A stretch of DNA of 64,000 nucleotides from Parahaliea maris (GCF_008064665.1 NZ_VRZA01000010.1:1-64000), one strand, 5' to 3'; shown: positions 52,871-61,689, counted from the stretch's first letter. Notes: generated by a model not told the origin, from the sequence alone. Program-made: numbers and translations.

Positions 52871-54079
52871 TTATACCAGTTCGCTGTCGCGTACGCCGAA
52901 GTCCCAACCCGGGCCGCCTTCCTTGTAGCGCTTGAGCACCTGGCGGGCCACGGATTGCACGTGGACTTCATCGGGGCCGTCGTAGATGCGGCCTTCCCGG
53001 GCGTGGCGGTACATGCGCGACAGGGGCGTGTCGTCGGTGAGGCCTTTGGCGCCAAACACCTGGATGGCGCGGTCGATGACGTTGTGCAGCATTTGCGCAC
53101 CCACGACCTTGATGATGCCGATTTCCACCCGGGCCGGGTCGCCGCTGTCGATGGCGCGGGCGGCCTGCAGGGTCAGCTGGCGACAGGCGGACATTTCCGC
53201 CAGGCTGTCGAACACGTGCTTCTGCATCAGCTGTTTGTCCGCCAGTGACTCTCCGAATGCAGTGCGCTCGTGCAGGCGCTCGCACATCAGGTCGAAGGCA
53301 CGCTGGGCCTGGCCCAGCCAGCGCATGCAGTGGAAGATACGGCCAGGGCCGAGGCGCTTCTGGGCGATCAGGAAGCCCTCACCGCGGTTGCCCAGCAGAT
53401 GATCCTCGGGCACGCGGATATTGTCGTATTCCACCTCGAAGTGGCCGCTGTTCAGGCCCAGGATCGGCGTGTCGCGCAGGATGTTGTAACCGCGGATATT
53501 GGTGGGTACCACGATCATGGAGAAGGCCTTGTGGGGGGCGGCGTTTTCCTCGGTGCGGCACATGATAGTGGTATAGGCCGCCTCGTCGGCACCGGTGGTA
53601 AACCATTTGCGGCCGTTGATGACCCAGTGGCCATCTTCCAGCACTGCCCGGGTCTGCAACTGGGTGGGGTCGGAAGAGGCGATATCGGGTTCGGTCATGG
53701 CAAAGCTGGGGTAGATGTCGCCATTCACCAGCGGGGCCAGGTACTCCGCCTTCCATTTCTCGGAGGCGTAGAGGTTGAGCATGATGGAGTCCTGGTGGGT
53801 GAGGGTGCCGAACACCTTCTGGGCGAACTCGGAACGGCCCACGACCTCGTTGATATACACATACTCCATGAAGGGCATGCCTTGGCCGCCGATTTCTTTC
53901 GGGTGACCCAGGGCCCACAGGCCGGCGGCCTTGGCCTGTTCGATCAGGTCGGCCATGGCGAGATTGGCGGCGGTGCGGTCGGTGCCCTGCAGTACGGGCT
54001 CTGCGGGGTAGATCTTCTGTTCAAGGAATTCCTTGACCCGTGAGCGTATCTCTACCCAGTCCAGCGTGGTGTCAGTCAT
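52871..54079 (-). CDS. Acyl-CoA dehydrogenase-family enzyme, LvaC/ACAD10-like
   Basis: The 402-residue flavoenzyme has the FAD-site segments FAMTEPDIASSDPTQLQT (about residues 127-144) and VINGRKWFTTGADEA. The acid-base region is near RIYDGPDEVHVQSVARQVL at the C-terminus. The IYDGPDEVH pattern is typical of the ACAD10/11-like group rather than fatty-acid FadE. ATG 54079 heads a seven-gene operon (dehydrogenase, kinase, DUF6285, cytochrome b, SDR, thiolase, hydrolase) with palindrome A 104 bp upstream. It could turn a 4-phosphoacyl-CoA into an enoyl- or 3-hydroxyacyl-CoA. Confidence 0.92.
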   Translation of the reverse strand: MTDTTLDWVEIRSRVKEFLEQKIYPAEPVLQGTDRTAANLAMADLIEQAKAAGLWALGHPKEIGGQGMPFMEYVYINEVVGRSEFAQKVFGTLTHQDSIMLNLYASEKWKAEYLAPLVNGDIYPSFAMTEPDIASSDPTQLQTRAVLEDGHWVINGRKWFTTGADEAAYTTIMCRTEENAAPHKAFSMIVVPTNIRGYNILRDTPILGLNSGHFEVEYDNIRVPEDHLLGNRGEGFLIAQKRLGPGRIFHCMRWLGQAQRAFDLMCERLHERTAFGESLADKQLMQKHVFDSLAEMSACRQLTLQAARAIDSGDPARVEIGIIKVVGAQMLHNVIDRAIQVFGAKGLTDDTPLSRMYRHAREGRIYDGPDEVHVQSVARQVLKRYKEGGPGWDFGVRDSELV

Positions 54080-54182
54080 AGCGCGATCCTGTTTCGGTGT
54101 TTGTTATCGCCTCTGGCGGCTGCCCTGCGCGGGTGCCGGCCCGGCTTCCTGCGGTTATCAAGGCGGCAAAGTGTAGCCTGTT

Positions 54183-54198
54183 TTTAATATACATTAAA
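54183..54198. promoter_or_regulatory. Palindrome A, site 8
   Basis: TTTAATATACATTAAA, an exact match, lies 104 bp upstream of the acyl-CoA dehydrogenase start. On the minus strand TTGTCA (54211-54206) precedes it as a possible -35. Confidence 0.74.
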
Positions 54199-54312
54199 CT
54201 ATTTTTGACAATATTAATATGTTTTGGGTGCTCTGTGTGCGGGCGGCATTGCCCGGCCCTGACAACCTGACCCTGCCAGTGTCGGGCGGGGGTGTCTACC
54301 TATCGAATTTGC

Positions 54313-54341
54313 TTGACATTTAATCTTCATTAAAATATTTT
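54313..54341 (+). promoter_or_regulatory. Promoter of fourth TonB receptor operon with palindrome A (site 9) in the spacer
   Basis: TTGACA (54313-54318) and TATTTT (54336-54341) are 17 bp apart. TTTAATCTTCATTAAA (54319-54334) fills the spacer. This is a textbook repressor position and the clearest example of the motif in the window. Confidence 0.8.
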
Positions 54342-54423
54342 CTCGCACACTAGAAAAAACTAACGGTCCCTGAAGTCGCCTCCTGGCCAGGACTGTCCCG
54401 CAAACCCAATTCGCAGGTAGACA

Positions 54424-56598
54424 ATGAAGTACGCCGCTCTTTCAGCCAACCGCAACGCCACCCGTTTGACCGCCATCGCCGCAGCTCTGGCTGCTGTCCC
54501 CACTCTTGGCCTGGCGCAGTCCATGCCCGCCCTGGAAGAAGTGGTGGTGGTTGCCCAGAAGCGGGAGCAGAGCCTGCAGGAAGTGCCTGTCGCGGTCACC
54601 GCTTTCAGCTCCGAGGCGCTGGACAACAATGCGGTGCTGAACCTCAACGACCTCAATGCCATGTCGCCCAACGTCATATTGCAGCCGGCGGGGGCCTTCC
54701 CCAATTCCTCGGCGTTCGCGATTCGCGGCATCACTACCCTGGATGTGGAATCCACCGCAGAGCCGACGGTGGGTGTTGTCATGGACGGGGTTAACATTGC
54801 CCGTAATGTAGGCGCACTGCTGGACCTGTTCGACGTACAGCAGGTGGAAGTGCTGCGCGGTCCCCAGGGCACCCTTTACGGCGGCAACAACATCGGCGGC
54901 CTGATCAACGTCACCAGCAAGCGCCCCAGTGGCGAACTGGGCGGCGCCGTCAAGGTGGCCGCGGGCAGCTACGGTCTGCAGAGCGCCCAGGCCTACCTGG
55001 ATACACCCACCTTCGGCGACAGCTGGAGCGCCAAAGTGTCCGTGGGTACCCGCCGCTACGACGGCGTGTGGGAGAACCCCGTTAGCGGCGCGGACGACCT
55101 GGCAAAGGAAGATGTGAAAACCTTCCGCGGTACCCTGCAGTACGAGGGTGACGGGCTGCTGGATGCCGTGCTCATCGTCGACCACGTATCCGAAGACAAC
55201 GGCGGAGGCCCGATGGCCAATGTGAGCCTGCCGGGCATGACCTTTGCTCCGGGCGGATACTTTGTGTCCCCCGACCAGGTCAGCAGCGACCCGCACAAGG
55301 TGCCGACCGATGTCGACCTGTTCTCGAAGCTCGATACCACCGGCGCGGCACTTGAGGCGAACCTGCACCTGGACAGCGGCACCGTGACTTCGGTGACCGG
55401 CTGGCGCGCCACCGATAACGACACCCTGTCGGACTTCGACGGCAGCGCGGCGCAACTGTTCACCACCTACCGGGATACTTCCCACGAGCAGCTGTCCCAG
55501 GAAATCCGTTTCGCCAGCGAGCTCGACGGCGACCTCAACTACGTGGCGGGGGTGTACTACTTCTGGCAGGAATTCCAGAAGGACGAAGTGGACGATATCT
55601 ACCCCTTCTTCGTGCACGACGTCATCGACCAGCAGCAGGAGTCGACGACCGCGGCGGTGTTTGCCCAGGCGGACTACCTGCTGACGGATCGCCAGACACT
55701 GACCCTGGGTGGCCGTTACAGCCAGGTGAAAAAGGACTACCAGTTCGAATCGACCTCGGTCGCCTATGCCGAAGCCAGTGACACCTGGAACAACTTCAGC
55801 GGCAAACTGGGCTGGAACTTCCAGTACAGCGACGAGCTGATGTACTACGCCAGCTGGACCCAGGGTTTCCGCAGCGGCGGCTACACCGGGCGGCCCAACC
55901 TGCCGGAGCTGGTCAGCATTCCCACCGACGACGAGACCGTGGATTCCTACGAACTGGGCCTCAAGAGCGACTGGTTCAACAAGCGCCTGCGCCTGAATAT
56001 GGCAGCCTTCTACAACGACTACACCGACCTGCAGGTAGCGACCCAGATCTACCTGGAGTCCATCAACCGCTTTACGTCAGTGCAGGGCAACGTGGGTGGC
56101 GCCGATATCTACGGCCTGGAAGCCGAACTGGAGGCCTGGGCCACCGACAACCTGCGGGTGATGGCGGCGGTCGGGCTGATGGAGTCCGAGTACAAGGACT
56201 TCTATCTCGACCTCACCGCTGACGGCGTCTCCAACCCGACGGACCAGTCGCATTTCGACCTGCCCAACGCCCCGGAGACCACCGCCAGCCTGACCGTTGA
56301 ATACCGTCTGCCGGTGTCCTTCGGCACCTTTACCCTGAACGGGCGCTGGAATTACACCTCCGAGATGCTGACGACTACGCTGAAAGACGAGGATATCTTT
56401 TATCGCGACACCCAGAGCCGCGCGGATGCCTCGGTGGCCTTCGAGGACTATGCCGGTCGCTACCGCCTGGCCCTGTGGGGCAAGAACCTGACCGATGAAG
56501 TGGATATCAACAACAGCTTTGCCGTCGGTTCGCTGGTGGCACTGCAGGTCGCCCAGCCGGGAACCACCTACGGTGTGGATTTCACCTATAACTTCTAA
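54424..56598 (+). CDS. TonB-dependent outer-membrane receptor
   Basis: The 724-residue receptor has a signal peptide (about residues 1-31, ending GLAQS) and TonB box LEEVVVVAQKREQSLQEVP. The plug has IRGITTLDVESTAEPTVG and QQVEVLRGPQGTLYGGNNIGGLIN, and the barrel ends FTYNF with the normal terminal Phe. The start is ATG 54424. It heads a plus-strand operon with an MFS transporter, an acyl-CoA dehydrogenase and an HMG-CoA-lyase-like gene, separated from the MFS gene by a GC hairpin that may lower downstream expression. This links outer- and inner-membrane uptake to a catabolic pair. Confidence 0.94.
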   Translation: MKYAALSANRNATRLTAIAAALAAVPTLGLAQSMPALEEVVVVAQKREQSLQEVPVAVTAFSSEALDNNAVLNLNDLNAMSPNVILQPAGAFPNSSAFAIRGITTLDVESTAEPTVGVVMDGVNIARNVGALLDLFDVQQVEVLRGPQGTLYGGNNIGGLINVTSKRPSGELGGAVKVAAGSYGLQSAQAYLDTPTFGDSWSAKVSVGTRRYDGVWENPVSGADDLAKEDVKTFRGTLQYEGDGLLDAVLIVDHVSEDNGGGPMANVSLPGMTFAPGGYFVSPDQVSSDPHKVPTDVDLFSKLDTTGAALEANLHLDSGTVTSVTGWRATDNDTLSDFDGSAAQLFTTYRDTSHEQLSQEIRFASELDGDLNYVAGVYYFWQEFQKDEVDDIYPFFVHDVIDQQQESTTAAVFAQADYLLTDRQTLTLGGRYSQVKKDYQFESTSVAYAEASDTWNNFSGKLGWNFQYSDELMYYASWTQGFRSGGYTGRPNLPELVSIPTDDETVDSYELGLKSDWFNKRLRLNMAAFYNDYTDLQVATQIYLESINRFTSVQGNVGGADIYGLEAELEAWATDNLRVMAAVGLMESEYKDFYLDLTADGVSNPTDQSHFDLPNAPETTASLTVEYRLPVSFGTFTLNGRWNYTSEMLTTTLKDEDIFYRDTQSRADASVAFEDYAGRYRLALWGKNLTDEVDINNSFAVGSLVALQVAQPGTTYGVDFTYNF

Positions 56599-56605
56599 AC
56601 CGTCC

Positions 56606-56629
56606 GCTCCCGCCCGGGTGGGCGGGAGC
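56606..56629. repeat. Intercistronic hairpin between receptor and MFS genes
   Basis: GCTCCCGCCC-GGGT-GGGCGGGAGC is a perfect 10-bp stem with a 4-base loop. It is followed by AAAGCG, not a U-tract, so it probably stabilises the receptor mRNA end or attenuates read-through. Confidence 0.6.
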
Positions 56630-56664
56630 AAAGCGAATAATGTAATAACAACGGGAGAACGTCC

Positions 56665-58008
56665 TTGGAAGCCGTCCAGACCCCAGCCGCAGTAAGCACC
56701 GATCGCGCCGGTTTCTATCCCTGGTACGTGGTGCTGGTGCTGATGCTCGCCCAGACCTTCTCCTTCATTGATCGCATGATCATGGGGCTGTTGGTAGAAC
56801 CGGTGCGCGCCAGTTTTGGCATCAGCGACACCCAGTACAGCCTGCTGGCGGGGATGGCCTTCGCGGTCTTCTATGCCGTGATGGGGCTGCCCCTGGCCCG
56901 CATTGCCGACCGCCACAGCCGGCGCTGGCTGATTTCCATTGGTATCGCCGTATGGAGCGTGATGACGGCCCTGTGTGGCATGGCCCAGAGTTTCTGGGGC
57001 CTGTTCCTGGCCCGGGTCGGTGTCGGGGTGGGTGAGGCCAGCCTGTCGCCGGCGGCCTACTCGATGATTACCGACTACTTTCCCCGCAGTGTGCTGGCCC
57101 GCGCCCTCAGCCTGTACACCGTCGGCGTGACCATCGGCTCGGGCCTGGCCTACATGATCGGCGCCGAGGTCGTGGCCTACGTGGAAAGCCTTGGCGAAGT
57201 GATCGTGCCCCTGATTGGCAAGGTCGAGGGCTGGCAGGCGACCTTCCTGGCCGTGGGCCTGCCCGGTGTGCTGGTGGCGTTGCTGGTGCTCGGCACCGTG
57301 CGCGAGCCCGAGCGAACCGGCGGCATGGCCACCGGGGCCAAGGGCGTTTCCGTGGGCGAGGTTGTCGACTTTGTCGCCGCACGCAAGCGCGCCTTTCTCT
57401 GCCATATTTTCGGTATGTCGGCCTACATCATGGTGGTGTTCAGCCTCAACGTCTGGGGCCCGACCTACCTGATGCGGGGCTTCGGCTTCTCGCCGTCCAG
57501 CGCCGGCTGGATCACCGGGATGGCGATGATGATCGGGGGAACCGTGGGCCTGCTGACCGGCGGGATGATTGCCGATCGCTGGTACGCCAACGGCAAGATC
57601 GATGCCTACTGTCGCCTCATCATGATTACCGCCCTCTGCCTGCTGCCCTTCGCCGTTGCCATGGGTTTTGTGACCGAGCCGGCACTGGCAGTGGCCTGCC
57701 TGGCCCTGGCGATCTTCTTCTCGTCATTCCAGGGGGGCATCGCCGGTGGTGTCATCCAGCTGATGACCCCCAACCAGATGCGCGGTCAGGCCGTCGCCCT
57801 GTACTTCCTGGGTGCCAACCTGCTGGGCCTGGGCCTTGGCCCGACCGTGGTTGCAGCGACCACGGATTACGTATTCCAGAGCGATGCCGCCCTGGGCAAG
57901 TCCATCGCCCTGGTCGCGGTGGTACTTGTGCCGGTTGCGGTCGGCATCATGCTGTACGGTGCCAGGTCACGGCGGGAAGCCATTCTCGAAGCCCAGCAGT
58001 GGAGCTAG
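56665..58008 (+). CDS. MFS transporter, spinster-like
   Basis: The 447-residue protein has twelve predicted helices. The first reads WYVVLVLMLAQTFSFIDRMIMGLLVEP, the usual start of the spinster-like MFS group, and LARIADRHSRRWLISIGIAVWS carries the MFS loop 2-3 motif. RVGVGVGEASLSPAAYSMITDYFP is the group's helix-4 signature. The start is TTG 56665 with GGGAGAA upstream. In TonB-linked clusters such transporters usually move the imported compound across the inner membrane. Confidence 0.9.
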   Translation: MEAVQTPAAVSTDRAGFYPWYVVLVLMLAQTFSFIDRMIMGLLVEPVRASFGISDTQYSLLAGMAFAVFYAVMGLPLARIADRHSRRWLISIGIAVWSVMTALCGMAQSFWGLFLARVGVGVGEASLSPAAYSMITDYFPRSVLARALSLYTVGVTIGSGLAYMIGAEVVAYVESLGEVIVPLIGKVEGWQATFLAVGLPGVLVALLVLGTVREPERTGGMATGAKGVSVGEVVDFVAARKRAFLCHIFGMSAYIMVVFSLNVWGPTYLMRGFGFSPSSAGWITGMAMMIGGTVGLLTGGMIADRWYANGKIDAYCRLIMITALCLLPFAVAMGFVTEPALAVACLALAIFFSSFQGGIAGGVIQLMTPNQMRGQAVALYFLGANLLGLGLGPTVVAATTDYVFQSDAALGKSIALVAVVLVPVAVGIMLYGARSRREAILEAQQWS

Positions 58009-58038
58009 GGCAAACACACTGAATTTCGGGAGAATTCT

Positions 58039-59193
58039 ATGGAACAGCGTAACTTTACCGAGGAACACGAGATGTTCCGCGAGTCCTTCCGCCTCTTTCT
58101 GGAGCGGGAGGTAGTCCCTCACCAGGAGGCCTGGCGTGAGCAGGGCATGGTGTCTCGTGAAGTCTGGCTGAAGGCCGGGGAACAGGGTTACCTCCTGCCC
58201 TGGGCCGACGAAGCCCACGGCGGCCTCGGGCTGACCGACTTTCGCTACACCCAGATCGAAATCGAGGAGTTGATGCGGATCGGGGAGACCGGCTTCTACC
58301 TGCCCCTGCACAGCGCCCTGGTCGCACCCTACATCGGCACCAACGGCACCGAAGAGCAGAAAAAGCGTTTTCTGCCGGGCTGTATCAGCGGCGAGAGCAT
58401 CCTTGCCGTGGCCATGACCGAGCCGGGGGCCGGGTCGGACCTCGCCGGCATGAAGTCCACCGCGGTGCGCCGGGGCGACGACTGGGTGCTCAATGGCGCC
58501 AAGACCTTCATCTCCAACGGACAACTGGCGGACGTGGTCGTGGTCGCCGCCAAGACCAACCCGGAGAAGCCGCGGGAAGTGGGTCTGTTCCTGGTGGAGC
58601 GGGGCATGGCCGGTTTCCAGCGTGGCCGCCACCTGAAGAAGCTGGGCATGCACAGCCAGGATACCTCCGAGCTATTCTTCGATAATGTGGTGGTCCCCGC
58701 CGCCAACGTGTTGGGTGATCCCGCCAAGGGCTTTCACTACCTGATGGCTGGCCTGGCGGAAGAGCGACTGATTGCTGCCGCCACCAATGTGGCCTCCTGC
58801 CAGGCGGCCTTCGACTGGACCATGGAGTACATCCAGGAGCGCAAGCTGTTCGGCCGCACCCTGGGTAGCATGCAGAACACGCGCTTCAAGATGGCGGAAC
58901 TGCGTACGGAAATCGATATGGCCCAGGTCTACGTGGATCACTGCGTGACACAACTGAATGCTGGCCACCTGAGTGGTGAATCCGCCGCCAAGATCAAGTT
59001 GTACTCCAGTGAGTTGCAGGGCCGGGTGGTGGATGAATGCCTGCAGTTCTTCGGCGGCTATGGCTATATGGACGAGTATCCCATCAGCCGCGCTTACGCC
59101 GACGCCCGTATCACCCGGATTTTTGGCGGTGCCTCGGAGGTGATGAAAGAGATCATCGCCCGCTCCATCGGCCTGACCGAGCAGGCGGGTTAA
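58039..59193 (+). CDS. Acyl-CoA dehydrogenase
   Basis: The 384-residue flavoenzyme has VAMTEPGAGSDLAGMKSTA (about residues 128-146) and WVLNGAKTFISNGQLAD at the FAD site. The C-terminal segment is FFGGYGYMDEYPISRAYADARI followed by IFGGASEVMKEIIAR, which contains the catalytic Glu position of the short/medium-chain class. ATG 58039 follows GGGAGAA. It forms a tight pair with the following lyase gene, as in leucine/isovalerate and other branched acyl-CoA pathways. Substrate unknown. Confidence 0.92.
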   Translation: MEQRNFTEEHEMFRESFRLFLEREVVPHQEAWREQGMVSREVWLKAGEQGYLLPWADEAHGGLGLTDFRYTQIEIEELMRIGETGFYLPLHSALVAPYIGTNGTEEQKKRFLPGCISGESILAVAMTEPGAGSDLAGMKSTAVRRGDDWVLNGAKTFISNGQLADVVVVAAKTNPEKPREVGLFLVERGMAGFQRGRHLKKLGMHSQDTSELFFDNVVVPAANVLGDPAKGFHYLMAGLAEERLIAAATNVASCQAAFDWTMEYIQERKLFGRTLGSMQNTRFKMAELRTEIDMAQVYVDHCVTQLNAGHLSGESAAKIKLYSSELQGRVVDECLQFFGGYGYMDEYPISRAYADARITRIFGGASEVMKEIIARSIGLTEQAG

Positions 59194-59197
59194 AGTG

Positions 59198-60139
59198 ATG
59201 AACAGTAGCGCCGAACGAGTCACCGTTAACGAGGTCGGGCCGCGGGATGGCCTGCAGAATCAGGACCGCCTCCTGAGCCCGGCTGACCGCGTGCGCCTCA
59301 TCAACAGTCTGTGTGCAGCAGGGCTTCCCTCCGTGGAAGTGGGTGCCTTTGTCTCGCCCAGGGCCGTACCTGCCATGGCGGGTACCGACGAGGTGTGCAA
59401 AGCCCTGCCGATGGGCGATACCGATTTTTCGGTGTTGATTCCGAACCGTCGGGGTTACGAGCTGGCGTGTGACACCGGCTGCGATACGGTCAACCTGGTG
59501 GTGGCCGCCAGCAATACCCTGAACGAAAAAAACATCCGCATGAGCACCGCTGACGCCATGGCGGTGAGCCGCGAGGTGATCGCCCTGGCGCAGGACGAAG
59601 GCGTGCGGGTCCAGGCCTACGTGGCCACCGCCTGGGCCTGTCCTTTCGAGGGTGTGGTACCCATGTCCGAGGTGTTGCGGCTCAGCGCAGAGCTGCTGGA
59701 GGCGGGGGCGGAAACGATCGTGCTTGCCGACACCATCGGTGCCGCAGCGCCCGGTGCGGTGCGGGCACTCTGCGAGCAGGCGGTGGCCGATTTTGGCAGC
59801 GAGCGACTGGTGTGCCACTTCCACGATACCCGGGCTTTCGGTGTCGCCAATGTCTATGCCGCGCTGGAAGCCGGCATTCGCCGGTTTGACGCTTCCATTG
59901 GCGGCCTTGGAGGCTGCCCCTTTGCGCCCGGCGCCAGTGGTAATGTCGCCACCGAGGACGTGGTGCTGCTGTTGGGGCAGGAGGGTTTCGCTACCGGTAT
60001 CGACCTGGCTGGCTTGCTGGATTCCGTCGAGCTTGCCCGTGAACTGACAGGTGCCTGTGTCGGCGGACGCGCCTACAACTGGTTGAAATTGCAGGCGGAG
60101 AAAGGGCGCCTGCAGGGCGATCGCGTGGTGAGCGCCTGA
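59198..60139 (+). CDS. HMG-CoA lyase-family enzyme
   Basis: The 313-residue TIM-barrel protein starts VTVNEVGPRDGLQNQ, the divalent-metal and substrate motif of HMG-CoA lyases. It has CHFHDTRAFGVANVYAALEAG with the metal His pair and GGLGGCPFAPGASGNVATED with the catalytic Cys loop. It should cleave a 3-hydroxy-3-methylglutaryl-CoA-like substrate to acetyl-CoA and a ketone/ketoacid. A GTG at 59195 is an alternative start. It is the last gene of the operon and of the accessory block. HMG-type intermediates arise from leucine and from acyclic isoprenoid breakdown, but no carboxylase or hydratase of those routes lies nearby. Confidence 0.9.
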   Translation: MNSSAERVTVNEVGPRDGLQNQDRLLSPADRVRLINSLCAAGLPSVEVGAFVSPRAVPAMAGTDEVCKALPMGDTDFSVLIPNRRGYELACDTGCDTVNLVVAASNTLNEKNIRMSTADAMAVSREVIALAQDEGVRVQAYVATAWACPFEGVVPMSEVLRLSAELLEAGAETIVLADTIGAAAPGAVRALCEQAVADFGSERLVCHFHDTRAFGVANVYAALEAGIRRFDASIGGLGGCPFAPGASGNVATEDVVLLLGQEGFATGIDLAGLLDSVELARELTGACVGGRAYNWLKLQAEKGRLQGDRVVSA

Positions 60140-60142
60140 GCC

Positions 60143-60165
60143 GCGCCGGTCTGCATTACCGGCGC
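60143..60165. terminator. Hairpin between HMG-CoA-lyase-like gene and lnt
   Basis: GCGCCGGT (60143-60150) pairs with ACCGGCGC (60158-60165) over a 7-base loop, between converging genes and overlapping the last lnt codons. There is no U-tract. Confidence 0.45.
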
Positions 60166-61685
60166 CGGCGCCGTTCACTGGGGCTGTAGCTGGACAGCCA
60201 CATCACCGCCAGGGCCAGCCAGCAGCCGCTGATCAGCGGGGTCACTCCAAAACGCGTGAAGGGGGTCTCCCCCAGCATGACCTGAACCTCGCCAGTCAGC
60301 ACGGTCTCCACAAACTGTTCGCTCTGGGCCTGGAGTTGGCCGCGCTGGTCGATGATCGCGGAAACACCGTTGTTGGTGCCGCGCACGACGTAGCGGCCAT
60401 TTTCCAGGGCGCGCAGCTGCGCCATCTGCAGGTGTTGCAGCGGTCCGATCGAATCCCCGAACCAGCTGTCGTTACTGATGGTCAGCAGCAGGTCCGCGTC
60501 GCGGGAGGCCTGCGCTACCTGCTGTGGGTAGACAATTTCGTAGCAAATCAGAGGTGCCACCCGCCAGGGGCCGGCACGGAGCGCAGCCTGGTCGGGGCTG
60601 CCGGGGGTAAAACCGGACATCGGCAGGTCGAAGAAGGCGATCAGTCCCCGCAACCACTCCTCCAGCGGCACATACTCTCCGAAGGGCACCAGGCGTTGCT
60701 TGTGGTAGACACCCTCGCCCTCGCCGAGCGCAACGATACTGTTGTAGTACCGCCCCGGTTCACTCCCGCGCCAGGGCACGCCGCTGATCAGTGTGGTACC
60801 CCGTTCTGCAGCCCGATTGGCAATTGGCTCAAACCAGCGCGTCATATCCTGGTAGTAGCGCGGCACCGCGGACTCCGGCCAGACCACGATATCCGCACCG
60901 TAGAGCGGGGCCATGACGGTGCCGTACTGGCGCAGAATATGCGGCAGGTAGTCCCTGTCCCACTTTTTTTCCTGGGGTATGTTTGGCTGGTAAAGCGCCA
61001 CCTGCAGGCTGGATTCGCTGGCGGGGGCGACCCACTCCACCGGTTTCAGCAGGGCGCCGCCCGCCCAGGTAATGGCGAGGCTGATCGCCGCGGAGGCCCA
61101 GGCCGACGCCCGGCGCCGGCGCCAGGCCAGGTAGAGGCTGGAGGCGGTGATGGCGCAGGCGAAGGACAGGCCAAACACGCCGGTAATCGGCGCCCAGCCA
61201 GCCAGCGGGGTATCGATGTGGGCGTAGCCCAGGTACAACCAGGGGAAGCCCGTCAGGACCCAGCCCCGGAGCCATTCGAACAGCACCCACAGGACCGGAA
61301 ACCCCAGCGTGAGGCCGGCCGGTAGCGGCCTTATCCAGCGCGCGTAACACCAGGCGAAGAGGGCATGGAACAGGGCCAGGCCAGCGCAGAACAGTACGGT
61401 CAGGAAGACCGCCAGCGGTATCGAGGCGTAGCCGTAGACGTGAATGCTGACATAGACCCAGGACACGCCGGTGCCGAAGAAGCCGAGCCCAAACAGCCAG
61501 CCGCGCCACAGTGCCTGTCGCCCGGAGCAGCGCCCCAGCAAGGCGCACAGGGCGAGACAGGCGAGGATGCCCGCCGGCCAGAAATTGTAGGGGGCCAGCG
61601 ACAGGGTGACCAGAGCCCCCGCCAGCACAGACAACAGCGGCGCCAGCCAGCGCTCGAGGCCGGTTGGGGGGCGCTGCAGGGACAC
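60156..61685 (-). CDS. lnt: Apolipoprotein N-acyltransferase
   Basis: Lnt adds the third acyl chain to lipoproteins at the periplasmic face of the inner membrane. The 509-residue protein has about six to seven N-terminal helices and a nitrilase-like domain with catalytic-type Glu in VVWPESAVPRYY, a Lys/Arg region YHKQRLVPFGEYVPLEEWL and Cys in APLICYEIVYP. The start is GTG 61685. It lies 4 bp after ybeX in the conserved ybeZ-ybeY-ybeX-lnt order. In relatives leuS is usually found close downstream; here the accessory block intervenes. Confidence 0.95.
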   Translation of the reverse strand: MSLQRPPTGLERWLAPLLSVLAGALVTLSLAPYNFWPAGILACLALCALLGRCSGRQALWRGWLFGLGFFGTGVSWVYVSIHVYGYASIPLAVFLTVLFCAGLALFHALFAWCYARWIRPLPAGLTLGFPVLWVLFEWLRGWVLTGFPWLYLGYAHIDTPLAGWAPITGVFGLSFACAITASSLYLAWRRRRASAWASAAISLAITWAGGALLKPVEWVAPASESSLQVALYQPNIPQEKKWDRDYLPHILRQYGTVMAPLYGADIVVWPESAVPRYYQDMTRWFEPIANRAAERGTTLISGVPWRGSEPGRYYNSIVALGEGEGVYHKQRLVPFGEYVPLEEWLRGLIAFFDLPMSGFTPGSPDQAALRAGPWRVAPLICYEIVYPQQVAQASRDADLLLTISNDSWFGDSIGPLQHLQMAQLRALENGRYVVRGTNNGVSAIIDQRGQLQAQSEQFVETVLTGEVQVMLGETPFTRFGVTPLISGCWLALAVMWLSSYSPSERRRRR

Positions 61686-61689
61686 CGGG

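Larger units (their letters stand above)
54080..54423. other. 344-bp divergent regulatory region with two palindrome-A sites
   Basis: No gene is supported. The region separates the seven-gene minus-strand operon from the four-gene plus-strand operon. It holds two exact palindrome-A copies 136 bp apart (54183 and 54319), each nearer one operon, and an AT-rich stretch around 54200-54222. Its centre is GC-rich and shows nothing recognisable. Confidence 0.7.

Noticed and set aside
53270-54043. 257-codon open frame opposite the acyl-CoA dehydrogenase
   Set aside because: It mirrors codon structure of the minus-strand gene in GC-rich DNA and resembles no family; the dehydrogenase reading is unambiguous.
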